A DNA stretch of 64,000 bases, from the NCBI RefSeq assembly GCF_012113595.1, contig NZ_CP050831.1:5766001-5830000 (forward strand). Reading direction: 5' to 3'. The notes under the pieces are model-generated. The model did no database searches. It was given only the letters and a program-made list of their open reading frames with translations, and was not told where the DNA came from. This stretch comes from Bacteroides faecium (lineage in GTDB: Bacteria; Bacteroidota; Bacteroidia; Bacteroidales; Bacteroidaceae). Below, one piece after another: positions 16,284-23,869 of this stretch. Each line of letters starts with the position of its first letter. Within the stretch, counting starts at the first letter, position 1. Position numbers and translations under genes: made by a program.

Positions 16284-16619
16284 ATGAGAAAAGAAGTTGA
16301 ACAATTAGCTTTAATGGGTGCAATGCCCGATGAAACAGACGAACCAACAGATGTATTGATTGATAAATATGCAGACTTATTAGGTAAGATAACTAAGCCT
16401 ATCACTTTGGATGAAGCGCATATTTTAATCAAGCTCTTTCCACCTACTGCTTTATATGGGATAGAATGGACATTGCTACATTTGATAGAGTCTGTGTATC
16501 CGGAAACAGAATTTGTTGAATACAAAGAACTTATAAATGAATGTAATAGTGTTGAGTTCAGAGAAATGTTAGTTCAACGTCTCAATAACTCACAACAAAA
16601 CAAAGTTACTAACAAGTAG
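16284..16619 (+). CDS. Hypothetical helical protein, immunity-like (cassette ORF)
   Basis: A 111-residue soluble, acidic, helical protein. The block LIKLFPPTALYGIEWTLLHL followed by IESVYPETEFVEYKELI resembles small immunity proteins of the Imm30-like kind in style, but I cannot confirm the family from sequence alone. Its stop codon lies within the left arm of the next boundary hairpin (AGATA, 16618-16622), so gene end and boundary are fused. No partner toxin gene is adjacent, which fits an orphan immunity role. Confidence 0.55.
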   Translation: MRKEVEQLALMGAMPDETDEPTDVLIDKYADLLGKITKPITLDEAHILIKLFPPTALYGIEWTLLHLIESVYPETEFVEYKELINECNSVEFREMLVQRLNNSQQNKVTNK

Positions 16620-16663
16620 ATAAGCAGCCCTAACGGTCAGCTATCTACAACCCATTATCAACA
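16618..16663. repeat. Cassette-boundary hairpin 5 (CCTAACGG core)
   Basis: AGATA (16618-16622) and TATCT (16642-16646) flank GC...CCCTAACGGT...GC. CCCATTATCAAC follows. Core and tail match boundary 2 although the stems differ. Confidence 0.6.
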
Positions 16664-16701
16664 GAGAAAAAAAATGAAAGCATTATAGAATAGCAATAAA
16701 T

Positions 16702-17106
16702 ATGATTAAGCAAACCAAAATTTTTAAATTTATAATCCCTATTGTAGTATTCATTCTATTGTATGCTGTCTCAACAATTAGAAACAATAATGTAAGAAAG
16801 GATGGCATATATTCTATAGTAACTCTTGTTAAATACGGTTCTGCTTATAAAGGGCAAAGTGCAAAATATGAATTTGTATATAATAAGACTTTATATAAAG
16901 GAAGTTTTTTTATATCATTTGCCGAGAGTAAAAACACTCCAATCGGAACCCGTTACTTTGTAACATTCTTAGCAAAAGCCCCCGACCAACATCTTATATT
17001 AGACAGCGTACCATCCTGGTTTACTCTAAAAGCACCAGATAAAGGATGGAAAACATTACCTACACAAAAACAACTACGAATAATGATGAAAGATAGCTTG
17101 AATTAA
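16702..17106 (+). CDS. Membrane-anchored DUF3592-like protein (cassette ORF)
   Basis: A 134-residue protein with one N-terminal transmembrane helix (residues 8-24, FKFIIPIVVFILLYAVST) and an exported strand-rich domain of about 110 residues. The end WFTLKAPDKGWKTLP matches WVLSPPERGWKQYP in the neighbouring minus-strand gene at 17395-17940, so the two are related. A similar layout recurs at 54423-54863. Membrane placement suggests it could protect against an envelope-acting toxin, but no function is established. Confidence 0.6.
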   Translation: MIKQTKIFKFIIPIVVFILLYAVSTIRNNNVRKDGIYSIVTLVKYGSAYKGQSAKYEFVYNKTLYKGSFFISFAESKNTPIGTRYFVTFLAKAPDQHLILDSVPSWFTLKAPDKGWKTLPTQKQLRIMMKDSLN

Positions 17107-17148
17107 AATGCTGCCACCGAACTTAATTTGGAAATTAATAAACGAAAA

Positions 17149-17412
17149 ATGAAACAGAAATACTATATAATCAAACTCTTATTGAAAATATGGTTTGAAA
17201 TATTATGTATTAGTCTATTGTGTACTACGGGTATTCTTTGGCTAAGGACTCAAAATATAAAACCTGTACCAGATATAGAAAGATTCGTCCCGAACAGATA
17301 AAACTATTTTGGTCAGTTATCGAAAAGAAGTGTATATTGCATTGGAAAAGCATCTTATATCAACTGCGTATGTACGGCACTTACCATCATAGGATTAATT
17401 ATCACCCTGTAA
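17149..17412 (+). pseudogene. Small two-helix membrane protein interrupted by an in-frame stop
   Basis: From ATG 17149 the frame reads MKQKYYIIKLLLKIWFEILC with a first hydrophobic helix and stops at TAA 17299-17301 after 50 codons. The same frame then continues for 36 codons to 17412 with a second hydrophobic helix (TALTIIGLIITL). The continuity of frame and of membrane topology across the stop suggests a decayed 87-codon gene. A truncated 50-residue product remains possible. The 3' end overlaps the convergent gene at 17395 by 18 bp. Confidence 0.5.
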
Positions 17413-17940
17413 TGATTGCATATAAACAGAATCCAGAACAGCACCTTCCCAATGAACAGCAGGCGGGTATTGTTTCCAACCTCTTTCCGGTGGGGACAGT
17501 ACCCATGTGGGGACAAACTCGTCCCCGAAAGCCTTATTGTATTCTGGGTTGCTGACGGCATACCTCACTATGATGCGCAAAGGATTGCTGACACCCAAAA
17601 ATTTGGGATATGTCGTTGTAGTATTATATTTCACCCCATCCACATAAAAACCGAACTGGCGTACCTTATGTCCCCCTTTAATGACACCCGACACTTTTTC
17701 ATAAGTGGCTAAAGTGTATCGGTTGCCTTCTGCCAACGCACGGGCTTTATGTATATTATTATACCATGTCCAGCCGGAACCTGACATTGCGAAAAGATAT
17801 AAAAGGTAAATGGATAACGAAGTCTTTTTCCCATCCGTAGCCCACTGCTTTTTCAATAGCGAGCCTACTATCATAACAAAAGCCCCCACCCCTAACAGGG
17901 AGACACAAACCAAAACCGGAATATTCATGTACTCTATCAT
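17395..17940 (-). CDS. DUF3592-like membrane protein
   Basis: A 181-residue protein with two N-terminal transmembrane helices (about 8-28 and 42-60) and a C-terminal extracytoplasmic domain containing KVSGVIKGGHKVRQFGFYVD and WVLSPPERGWKQYP. It is related to the plus-strand gene at 16702-17106. It is the only strand-reversed pair in the array, with the four-helix gene 6 bp upstream at 17947, so the two form an operon. The role is unknown. Confidence 0.6.
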   Translation of the reverse strand: MIEYMNIPVLVCVSLLGVGAFVMIVGSLLKKQWATDGKKTSLSIYLLYLFAMSGSGWTWYNNIHKARALAEGNRYTLATYEKVSGVIKGGHKVRQFGFYVDGVKYNTTTTYPKFLGVSNPLRIIVRYAVSNPEYNKAFGDEFVPTWVLSPPERGWKQYPPAVHWEGAVLDSVYMQSLQGDN

Positions 17941-17946
17941 ACTGTC

Positions 17947-18333
17947 TTAGAATATTCTTTTCTTCAAATAATATACCCAAAAATCAATAGCCTTGCCGAT
18001 AACGACACCAAAAACACTAAGTGCCAACGCTATGTAAGCTGCAACAATGAACGGTTGTTCGTCTATCCACTTATTGACAAGTACGGACATCCGGGAAAGG
18101 ACACCACCCGCAACAGTCAGGACGATAGCCAGGGCAATATGTATCTCCACCAGCTTATCCTGTCTATTTGAATCTATTTCGTCATCTTTTAAATACCTGA
18201 CAAGCCACAGGCACGGAACAAACAGAAACAACATGAAAAATGCAATAATCGCCATTTCTTCCCCGGAGATTTCATGCAATCCTCTGCCGAAAAAGCGGAA
18301 ACCGAATATTACTGCTATACAGGAAGTTATCAT
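17947..18333 (-). CDS. Hypothetical polytopic membrane protein
   Basis: A 128-residue protein with about four hydrophobic segments (ATG to 14, 27-45, 68-86, 94-115) and an acidic cytoplasmic loop (KDDEIDSNRQDKLVE). No domain is recognised. It starts 170 bp downstream of a minus-strand TAACTTTG element (18504-18511) and is followed 6 bp later by the DUF3592-like gene. The two may form a small membrane complex, which is an inference from co-transcription. Confidence 0.6.
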   Translation of the reverse strand: MITSCIAVIFGFRFFGRGLHEISGEEMAIIAFFMLFLFVPCLWLVRYLKDDEIDSNRQDKLVEIHIALAIVLTVAGGVLSRMSVLVNKWIDEQPFIVAAYIALALSVFGVVIGKAIDFWVYYLKKRIF

Positions 18334-18503
18334 TTATGCCACTATTTTTAGTTTGTATTCTTAATCGTACATTCTTTCTCAATAGCCTGACAATTCGTTT
18401 CCGGCTATCCTAATTCTTACCACCGGAAGCGCATCTACGGAGAGTAGAATTGTATCGGCTTTGTTACTAATAACTCCTGATTCATATCGGATTCTTTGAT
18501 TTA

Positions 18504-18511
18504 CAAAGTTA
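18504..18511 (-). promoter_or_regulatory. Putative -7 element of the membrane-protein pair
   Basis: TAACTTTG on the minus strand matches TAnnTTTG, 171 bp upstream of the 17947-18333 start. The remaining sequence at 18334-18656 holds no gene that I can support. Confidence 0.4.
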
Positions 18512-18656
18512 CGGATATGACAGGAAAAAGGCAAATTTAAATCAAGAAAAGATAATAAACACGCGGATATACGATATTGATAACAATAACGAACAGCACT
18601 TCAATCTGCAAAGCAAGCATCCGGAGATGCCTGTATCGTTTCAATAGAGATCAACA

Positions 18657-18694
18657 ATTTGCCTGATAGATACTTTCAACTAATCTTTTTTCAT
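18657..18694 (-). pseudogene. Remnant of the RING-TerD gene start
   Basis: The minus strand from ATG 18694 reads like the first 12 codons of the RING-TerD gene. Codon 5 is changed from TTG to TAG, and homology ends at about 18657. The duplicated segment therefore included only the leader and the very start of the gene, which is dead here. Confidence 0.75.
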
Positions 18695-18756
18695 ACGTTG
18701 TGTTTTAAGTAAGGTAATCGGAAGACTGTGAGTCAATGGAGCATTCCTGCGGTTTT

Positions 18757-18993
18757 GAAGTAAGTCTTCCTTGACCTTAGTTGATAAAAAAGAGGTGGAG
18801 CAGGCCGGAGTCGAACCGACGACCGTCACGGGATAGAAGTAAATCTTAATTGACCTTTTTATCAAGATGATCTCAAGATTAAAGATGATGCTCTACCCAC
18901 TGAGCTACTGCCCCTTTACGAAACAGGAAAACGGATAATCGTACTGGTAATGTTCTACCTTAAAGAGTGTGTTGAAGTAACCCGTACTTGACC
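18757..18993 (-). repeat. Three copies of the AGGTCAA-N7-TTACTTC motif, copy B
   Basis: Copies lie at 18974-18993, 18836-18855 and 18757-18776, in the same order relative to the tRNA-like element as in leader A. The outer two are nearly identical to their A counterparts, while the internal one (N7 = TTAAGAT) has diverged. Confidence 0.75.
18797..18914 (-). ncRNA. tRNA-like element B with an enlarged anticodon/variable region
   Basis: The acceptor-type stem is GGGGCAG (18914-18908) with CTGCTCC (18803-18797), one G-U pair. It is followed by TA, a full D-arm (GCTC AGTGGGTA GAGC), about 70 nt of insert, and a T-arm GTCGG-TTCGACT-CCGGC (18820-18804). The insert holds the GGTCAA/TTACTTC motif and can form an 8-bp hairpin (ATCTTGAT / ATTAAGAT). 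No standard 5+7 anticodon arm is seen. It is followed by CCTCTTTTTT, which may end transcription. It is probably the less-deleted relative of elements A1 and A2. Confidence 0.65.
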
Positions 18994-19012
18994 TGTTTTC
19001 TTATTTCTTCGA

Positions 19013-19020
19013 CAAAGATA
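19013..19020 (-). promoter_or_regulatory. Putative -7 element of the tRNA-like leader, copy B
   Basis: TATCTTTG on the minus strand, conserved with 13502-13509. It implies that the RNA leader can still be transcribed although the RING gene behind it is lost. Confidence 0.5.
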
Positions 19021-19166
19021 GGCGTAGTGGTGCGCAACCTTTTTGCGTAACTCAAACTTTTTTGCTGTTTTCTCGAAAAAACAGTAAAAAATGAATAAAC
19101 AAGACTTATTTTGTAAAAATACAGAAGAAATACGAAGACATATAGGTGATAACTCAACAGTTTTCC

Positions 19167-19174
19167 TACTTTTG
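19167..19174 (+). promoter_or_regulatory. Putative -7 element of WGR gene B
   Basis: TACTTTTG, 48 bp upstream of the WGR gene B start, conserved with 13658-13665. Confidence 0.5.
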
Positions 19175-19221
19175 TCTATAGTAGAGACATTACTCTCTCC
19201 CAACAATAAACACACAATATT

Positions 19222-19941
19222 ATGAAAAGAGCATTTATTTATAAAGATGAGAAATCTCATAAATTTTGGTGGATTGATTATAGTGGCTGTGATTTTGCTG
19301 TAAACTATGGTAAGTTCAACAGTATCGGTAAATTTGAAATCAAGGATTTCGACACAGAAGAAGAATGCCTGAAACAAGCAGAGAAACTTATTCACTCGAA
19401 AGAGAAAAAAGGGTATGTAGAAGACGCCAACTTCGACTTCATGCACAGAATTTATATTGATTCCGAAGAATATGGTTTGCATCCCAAGACTTCTCATCCC
19501 CGATTTACCGAACACTTCACGGAAGAACTCTATTATGATTGCGTAGACGAAGAAGCACCTTTTGGTAGCGATGAGGGAAGTGATACGTTAGATTCTCTTG
19601 AAGAAACGATCAGAAAAAATCCCAAACTCAACTTTCTTGATTATCCCAAGTATCTGATAGAACACGACTGGGGCATGGAATATATTCCTGTTGAAAGTCT
19701 TGACCCCGAAGTGGTTAAAAAACTAGCTTCAAAGAAAGAAATGGATATGACACAAAGCGACATGGTGACTTACGCTACTGCCTTTGGACAAATAAAAATC
19801 ACTGGGCGTCTCTCACCCAAATTACAAGAACAGGGAGTTAAAGCTATCAAAAGATTAGCTTTACTTTGGGGAAATGGTTTGACCGAGATTCAAAACAGAA
19901 TGATTGATGACTTGCTTTCATTTCCTATCGGTAAGGACTGA
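19222..19941 (+). CDS. WGR-domain protein, copy B
   Basis: A 239-residue paralogue of the protein at 13723-14442, collinear and the same length. Most differences are conservative (for example SHKFWWIDYSGCDFAVNYGK in the WGR part and FGQIKITGRLSPKLQEQGVK near the C-terminus). Both copies are open, so both may be functional. It heads the second cassette series, but the sequence directly after its boundary hairpin is interrupted by an IS91-type element. Presence of two intact copies of the gene with their promoters suggests duplication of a regulatory head rather than of a single gene. Confidence 0.75.
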   Translation: MKRAFIYKDEKSHKFWWIDYSGCDFAVNYGKFNSIGKFEIKDFDTEEECLKQAEKLIHSKEKKGYVEDANFDFMHRIYIDSEEYGLHPKTSHPRFTEHFTEELYYDCVDEEAPFGSDEGSDTLDSLEETIRKNPKLNFLDYPKYLIEHDWGMEYIPVESLDPEVVKKLASKKEMDMTQSDMVTYATAFGQIKITGRLSPKLQEQGVKAIKRLALLWGNGLTEIQNRMIDDLLSFPIGKD

Positions 19942-19990
19942 TAATATGAAACTAATAGGTAGTAAATATATGAGGATAATAGAGATTAGG

Positions 19991-20023
19991 AACTACACCA
20001 TGAGGTGTGGTTATTAACGCATT
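19991..20023. repeat. Cassette-boundary hairpin 1', cut by the IS91-type element
   Basis: AACTACACC (19991-19999) and GGTGTGGTT (20004-20012) are the copy-B version of boundary hairpin 1. Similarity to copy A stops after CATT at 20020-20023, exactly where the insertion element starts. Confidence 0.6.
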
Positions 20024-20098
20024 CAAGACAACTAAAGCAACTATAAATCAACGACTTACATCAGCAAGTTAAAGACGAACAAAAATAAACTCACTAAT

Positions 20099-21319
20099 AT
20101 GGTAGATTTGTTAAATAGCATATATACAGCCAGTTACAATACAAAGAAGTACCGTTTATCGGATTTCTTCAATCGGTGGTGGGACGAGTATGCACAGCAC
20201 CCGGCGGAGTATATCACCCCCGAACAGTACAAGGCGGTGAACGCTATCCGTGTATGCCGTACAGCAGCTTTAGGCATAGATACATATGCTTGTCCCGAAT
20301 GTGGCGAAGTACGGGAAATCTACCATAGCTGCAAGAACCGTTTCTGCCCGTCATGCGGTTGGCGTGATACGCTGAAATGGGCGGGACGCATGAAAGACAA
20401 GTTGCTGCGAGTGCCACACCGCCATGTGGTTATGACCTTGCCGCATATATTACTGGATTTGGTGAAGCACAATAAGAAAGAAATATTGAATATCTTGATG
20501 CGCACATCGGCTGAAACTGTTAAGGACTGGATGCAGCACAAGTTCGGCTTGAAAACCGGAGTGATTGCCGTGTTACATACCTACGGGGAAACGAAGCAGT
20601 TTCATGTACACACGCACATGATTATGTCGTGGGGTGGTATTGACAGCAAAGGAAAGATTGTCATTCCCGAACGTGACTATGTACATATCCCCTCTATCTG
20701 TAAGGTGTTCTGCTACAAGTTTGAAAATGCGTTGATAGAACTGTTCGATGCGGGCAGACTGGAACATGATTTTCGTGACCGCATGGAGTTTATGGGCTTC
20801 ATCAAAAAGGTGGCGAACAAAAAGGATTGGATTGTGCATTTGGAGCCGCCGATACAAATGCCGGAGCAGGTGATACAATATGTAGGCAGATATTCCAAAA
20901 GAGCGTGTTTGAGTGAGTATAAGATTACGGCAATGGATGGTGAAAACATTTCATTCCGCTATCGTGACTACCTGAACTCGCCCGACAGAAGAAATCCGGT
21001 AGAAAAGGAACTGACATTGCACTATCGTGAGTTCTTCCCCCGATTGTTGCAACACGTTCCCCTGCGTTACTTCCGCATCGTGAGGTATTACGGCTTCTAC
21101 TCCAACAAAGGTAATTTGCCGGAAGAATACTTCGGACGGGATAAAAGCGAGATTGAGGAAACCAAGTTGCAGCAGGAAGAAAGCGAGTATGAAAACCCGT
21201 ATTTCTGCGAGTGCTGCGGACAAATGAGAGTTTACAGCCACACAACGGTAGCAAGTGGCAGCACAACATATACGGTTGTATTGGAGCATTGCGACATACA
21301 CAGACGAAAAGTGGCATGA
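20099..21319 (+). CDS. IS91-family (Y2) transposase
   Basis: A 406-residue rolling-circle transposase. Residues 60-85 hold a zinc-binding region (CPECGEVREIYHSCKNRFCP SCG). The HUH-type motif HVHTHMIMSW is near residue 163, and the catalytic tyrosine region QYVGRYSKRACLSEYKI is near residues 258-274. A second cysteine cluster is at the C-terminus (CECCGQMRVYSH). Length and motif order fit the IS91/IS801 group. The frame is intact, so the element may be active. Confidence 0.92.
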   Translation: MVDLLNSIYTASYNTKKYRLSDFFNRWWDEYAQHPAEYITPEQYKAVNAIRVCRTAALGIDTYACPECGEVREIYHSCKNRFCPSCGWRDTLKWAGRMKDKLLRVPHRHVVMTLPHILLDLVKHNKKEILNILMRTSAETVKDWMQHKFGLKTGVIAVLHTYGETKQFHVHTHMIMSWGGIDSKGKIVIPERDYVHIPSICKVFCYKFENALIELFDAGRLEHDFRDRMEFMGFIKKVANKKDWIVHLEPPIQMPEQVIQYVGRYSKRACLSEYKITAMDGENISFRYRDYLNSPDRRNPVEKELTLHYREFFPRLLQHVPLRYFRIVRYYGFYSNKGNLPEEYFGRDKSEIEETKLQQEESEYENPYFCECCGQMRVYSHTTVASGSTTYTVVLEHCDIHRRKVA

Positions 21320-21397
21320 TAGTAACATGGGATAGCTATGCCCTGCCGTGAACAAATACAGAAAAATCCCATAAAACAGAAGAAAGGAGAACAAAAA

Positions 21398-21511
21398 ATG
21401 AATGAAATACAGATAAGAGCAGTAATAAAACAAGCAAGGTGTAAGCGTGAACTTCACACCTCTTTCTGTCGGAAACAGCAGTTAAAAATTGAAGTTCTAT
21501 ATAATATGTAA
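21398..21511 (+). CDS. Possible 37-residue ORF inside the IS91-type element
   Basis: ATG 21398 is preceded by AAGGAG at 8 nt and opens a 37-codon basic ORF (MNEIQIRAVIKQARCKRELH). It could be a small accessory gene of the element or chance coding. No family was recognised. Confidence 0.25.
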   Translation: MNEIQIRAVIKQARCKRELHTSFCRKQQLKIEVLYNM

Positions 21512-21552
21512 CAAGGCAAGGCGGGTAAAACTGTCTTGAACATGAAAATTAA

Positions 21553-21585
21553 GCACCTAAACGGTGCATATTTCCGTGCCATTAC
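21553..21585. repeat. Cassette-boundary hairpin 6
   Basis: Perfect arms GCACC (21553-21557) and GGTGC (21563-21567) around TAAAC, followed by CCATTACCTGCAATT. It marks the resumption of the array after the insertion element. Confidence 0.65.
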
Positions 21586-21609
21586 CTGCAATTAAAAATA
21601 TTAGAAGAA

Positions 21610-22563
21610 ATGAAAATAAAAGAAGCTTGGACGATTGAACTGAAAAATGGAGCCTATGGTGGATTAAAGCCTATTATTGATCCTTTTGACAAAAATAGAT
21701 TTTATCTTTCCGATGGCTGGGGATCGGCTTTCCCTTCCATAAAATTGCGCCAACTCTCTTTCTCTGACGGAAAAGAATTAAATTCTGTATCAATAAAAAA
21801 TATTGTAAGGTGTCTGTATTTTAATTCTGATGGAAGAAATATGTTTGCCGTATCCGACAACAAAATATTTCAAATAGACAGAATAAACTTATCCATTATA
21901 AAAAAGTTTGACAAAGGCATACAGCGGTACAGTGATTATATTTCCTCAAATAATAAAGATTCTCTTTTGTTGATGAATTACAATAGTGATTATCTATGTG
22001 TGTATAATTATCTGACAGAAAAAGGAATAAAGAAAAAACTTAAATCCTGTAAAGGTATCATTCAAGGAGAAACTCCCGATACTTTCCTGATTTTTTGTCC
22101 CAAAACGGGAACGGTCTTGAAGTATTATTTGATGGAAAATAAATTAGAGGAAATTATCAGAACAGATATATATTATTCAGCATGGAAAGGTAACTCCGGT
22201 ACATTTTATTTTCATTTGGGCAAAATTGTAGAAGCAACGTCAAATACGCATGAACACATTGTGCCAACAAATAAGATTATTACAATTTCAGCGAATCAAC
22301 CGAATATCACGAATGAGATCATACTTGACGCCGAATATCGTAAATTTTGGATTTCTGAAAATGAGGAATTAATGTATCTTAATAATATTAATTTTATAAA
22401 TAGAAATCAAATATCAATTTACTCACTAAAAGAAAAGAAAATTATTGATACGTTGACTATAAACAAGGGAGAACAAATTATAGAACTCTTTGATGATAAA
22501 GGAGTTGCTTTAAGCTACAACATAGAAAATCCTAAAAAAATAACCTGTTGGAAATACGAATAG
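21610..22563 (+). CDS. Hypothetical beta-propeller-like protein (cassette ORF)
   Basis: A 317-residue soluble protein without signal peptide. Repeated strand blocks about 40-45 residues apart (LRQLSFSDGKELNSVSI, MFAVSDNKIFQIDRINLS, LLLMNYNSDYLCVYNYLT, ISIYSLKEKKIIDTLTINKG) suggest a degenerate WD/YVTN-like propeller. No family name is offered. The gene is AT-rich and bounded by cassette hairpins. Any immunity role is inference from the setting. Confidence 0.55.
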   Translation: MKIKEAWTIELKNGAYGGLKPIIDPFDKNRFYLSDGWGSAFPSIKLRQLSFSDGKELNSVSIKNIVRCLYFNSDGRNMFAVSDNKIFQIDRINLSIIKKFDKGIQRYSDYISSNNKDSLLLMNYNSDYLCVYNYLTEKGIKKKLKSCKGIIQGETPDTFLIFCPKTGTVLKYYLMENKLEEIIRTDIYYSAWKGNSGTFYFHLGKIVEATSNTHEHIVPTNKIITISANQPNITNEIILDAEYRKFWISENEELMYLNNINFINRNQISIYSLKEKKIIDTLTINKGEQIIELFDDKGVALSYNIENPKKITCWKYE

Positions 22564-22580
22564 CAGGTAACAATCACCTA

Positions 22581-22625
22581 AACTGCTAAACGCAGTTAGC
22601 TGAAACCCATTAATGGTAACAATAC
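22581..22625. repeat. Cassette-boundary hairpin 7
   Basis: Perfect arms AACTGC (22581-22586) and GCAGTT (22592-22597) around TAAAC, then CCCATTAATGGTAACAAT. Confidence 0.65.
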
Positions 22626-22632
22626 AACGTAT

Positions 22633-23244
22633 ATGAAATTATCAAGATTAACAAATGGAGCAATGGATTTCAATTCAAATTATCAAGCATTGATACATCG
22701 TCCTCGTGTGTCATTTATGATAAGTGAATATGTTTGGAAGTATATTTATGAAAAATATCTCCTCAAACTTCGGTTGATGTCGGAAGAGAAATATAATTAT
22801 CATATTTTCCTTTCATTTAATAAATACAATCCTGACATTCATAAGTTTATGTTCAATTCGGCATACAATCATGAGAAGTGTTTCTTTTGGCCTGAACCTA
22901 AATTCAGAACCGTAAATGTTACGGATAAATGGCTAACAATTAGTTTAACTGCTGAATGTATAGACGAAAATATAATTCCGGCATTATATGCCAGTCTTGT
23001 TTATGATATGTTCTGTTCTCTACTTATTATCTTATACAAAAAAGTAAAAAAAGAGGAGCTGGATAATCTGAAAGCTGGTTTAGATTATGAATATATAAAT
23101 AGTTTTCCTTTTCCTGCACCATTTGAGGAGCAAAAATATTTAACCGATGATGGAGTAATCTCTATGACACACGATAGCGGAAAAGAACGTATCACAAAGC
23201 TATTGAATGTGAAAGAGGAATATCTAAAACATTGGGGGGGATAA
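22633..23244 (+). CDS. Hypothetical protein (cassette ORF)
   Basis: A 203-residue, mixed alpha/beta soluble protein with an aromatic-rich central part (FNSAYNHEKCFFWPEPKFRT) and a moderately hydrophobic helix (ALYASLVYDMFCSLLIILYK) at about residues 118-137 that may be buried rather than membrane-spanning. No family was recognised. It starts 70 bp after the preceding gene behind a boundary hairpin. Confidence 0.55.
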   Translation: MKLSRLTNGAMDFNSNYQALIHRPRVSFMISEYVWKYIYEKYLLKLRLMSEEKYNYHIFLSFNKYNPDIHKFMFNSAYNHEKCFFWPEPKFRTVNVTDKWLTISLTAECIDENIIPALYASLVYDMFCSLLIILYKKVKKEELDNLKAGLDYEYINSFPFPAPFEEQKYLTDDGVISMTHDSGKERITKLLNVKEEYLKHWGG

Positions 23245-23258
23245 TATACCATTAACAA

Positions 23259-23308
23259 GAAAGGCACCCCCTAAACGGTGTTCCTTTCCAAACCATTAAT
23301 AACAATAA
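23259..23308. repeat. Cassette-boundary hairpin 8
   Basis: GAAAGG (23259-23264) and CCTTTC (23283-23288) enclose CACCCCCTAAACGGTG, followed by AACCATTAATAACAAT. This is one of the clearest examples of the core plus tail. Confidence 0.65.
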
Positions 23309-23322
23309 AATAGAAAATAATT

Positions 23323-23814
23323 ATGGGAATGTTAGGAGTTTACATGCTGACAGATGAAAACACAATGAATATATTATCTGATAACGATAATTTATTTGAA
23401 GCAGTGGAAAATTACGGAGAGGAGAAAACAACCATATCTTATGGTATTGACAAGTTATGGGATGGACTTCACTTTTTATTAACCGATAAGTCTTCACAAG
23501 AGCCTATTGAAGGAGAACCTTTAAGCGAAGCTGTTGTTGGTGTACACGTTCTTGATTGTGAGAGTTTTATAGCATATACTGCTCCATATGAAATTCATAC
23601 TATCATAAAAGCACTGAATGAAGTGGATATAGATACGCTTATTACGAAAATGAATTTGTCTAAATTCAGAAAAGCTAAAATATATCCCAATATTTGGGTA
23701 AAGAAGAATGAGGAACAACTAAAAAAAGAGTTGAAACAAGAGTTCTTCAATCTGAAAACCTTTTATGAAAAAGCATTGAACTCTCAAACAGGAGTTTTAG
23801 TAAGTATTTACTAA
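23323..23814 (+). CDS. DUF1877 (YfbM-like) family protein (cassette ORF)
   Basis: A 163-residue soluble protein. The central block SYGIDKLWDGLHFLLTDKSS is the DUF1877/YfbM signature (K-W-x-L-H-x-L-L-T), followed by the family's acidic linker and C-terminal helical part (ELKQEFFNLKTFYEKALN). DUF1877 proteins are frequent in polymorphic toxin and immunity neighbourhoods, but their biochemical role is not established. Here the gene sits alone between two boundary hairpins with no toxin partner. Confidence 0.8.
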   Translation: MGMLGVYMLTDENTMNILSDNDNLFEAVENYGEEKTTISYGIDKLWDGLHFLLTDKSSQEPIEGEPLSEAVVGVHVLDCESFIAYTAPYEIHTIIKALNEVDIDTLITKMNLSKFRKAKIYPNIWVKKNEEQLKKELKQEFFNLKTFYEKALNSQTGVLVSIY

Positions 23815-23836
23815 ATAGATTGATAACAAGCACCTG

Positions 23837-23868
23837 TACCGTCTAACGGCGGTAAGCTGCATTCCATT
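23837..23868. repeat. Cassette-boundary hairpin 9
   Basis: TACCG (23837-23841) and CGGTA (23850-23854) flank TCTAACGG, with CCATTG downstream. Weaker than boundaries 6-8, but it keeps the CTAACGG core. Confidence 0.5.
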
Positions 23869-23869
23869 G

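Larger units (their letters stand above)
20022..21541 (+). mobile_element. IS91-family insertion element
   Basis: The left limit is set by loss of similarity to copy A at CATT|CAAG. The right limit is set by the return of a cassette-boundary hairpin at 21553. The ends carry a 9-bp inverted pair, TTCAAGACA (20022-20030) and TGTCTTGAA (21532-21540). The right end abuts GAAC (21538-21541), one of the tetranucleotides associated with IS91-family insertion. The element contains one Y2-type transposase and possibly a 37-codon ORF. Exact ends are inferred. Confidence 0.7.

Noticed and set aside
13350..18914. Canonical tRNA genes on the minus strand at 13350-13403 and 18797-18914
   Set aside because: Acceptor, D and T arms are convincing but no 5+7 nt anticodon arm can be drawn, so they are reported as tRNA-like RNAs.
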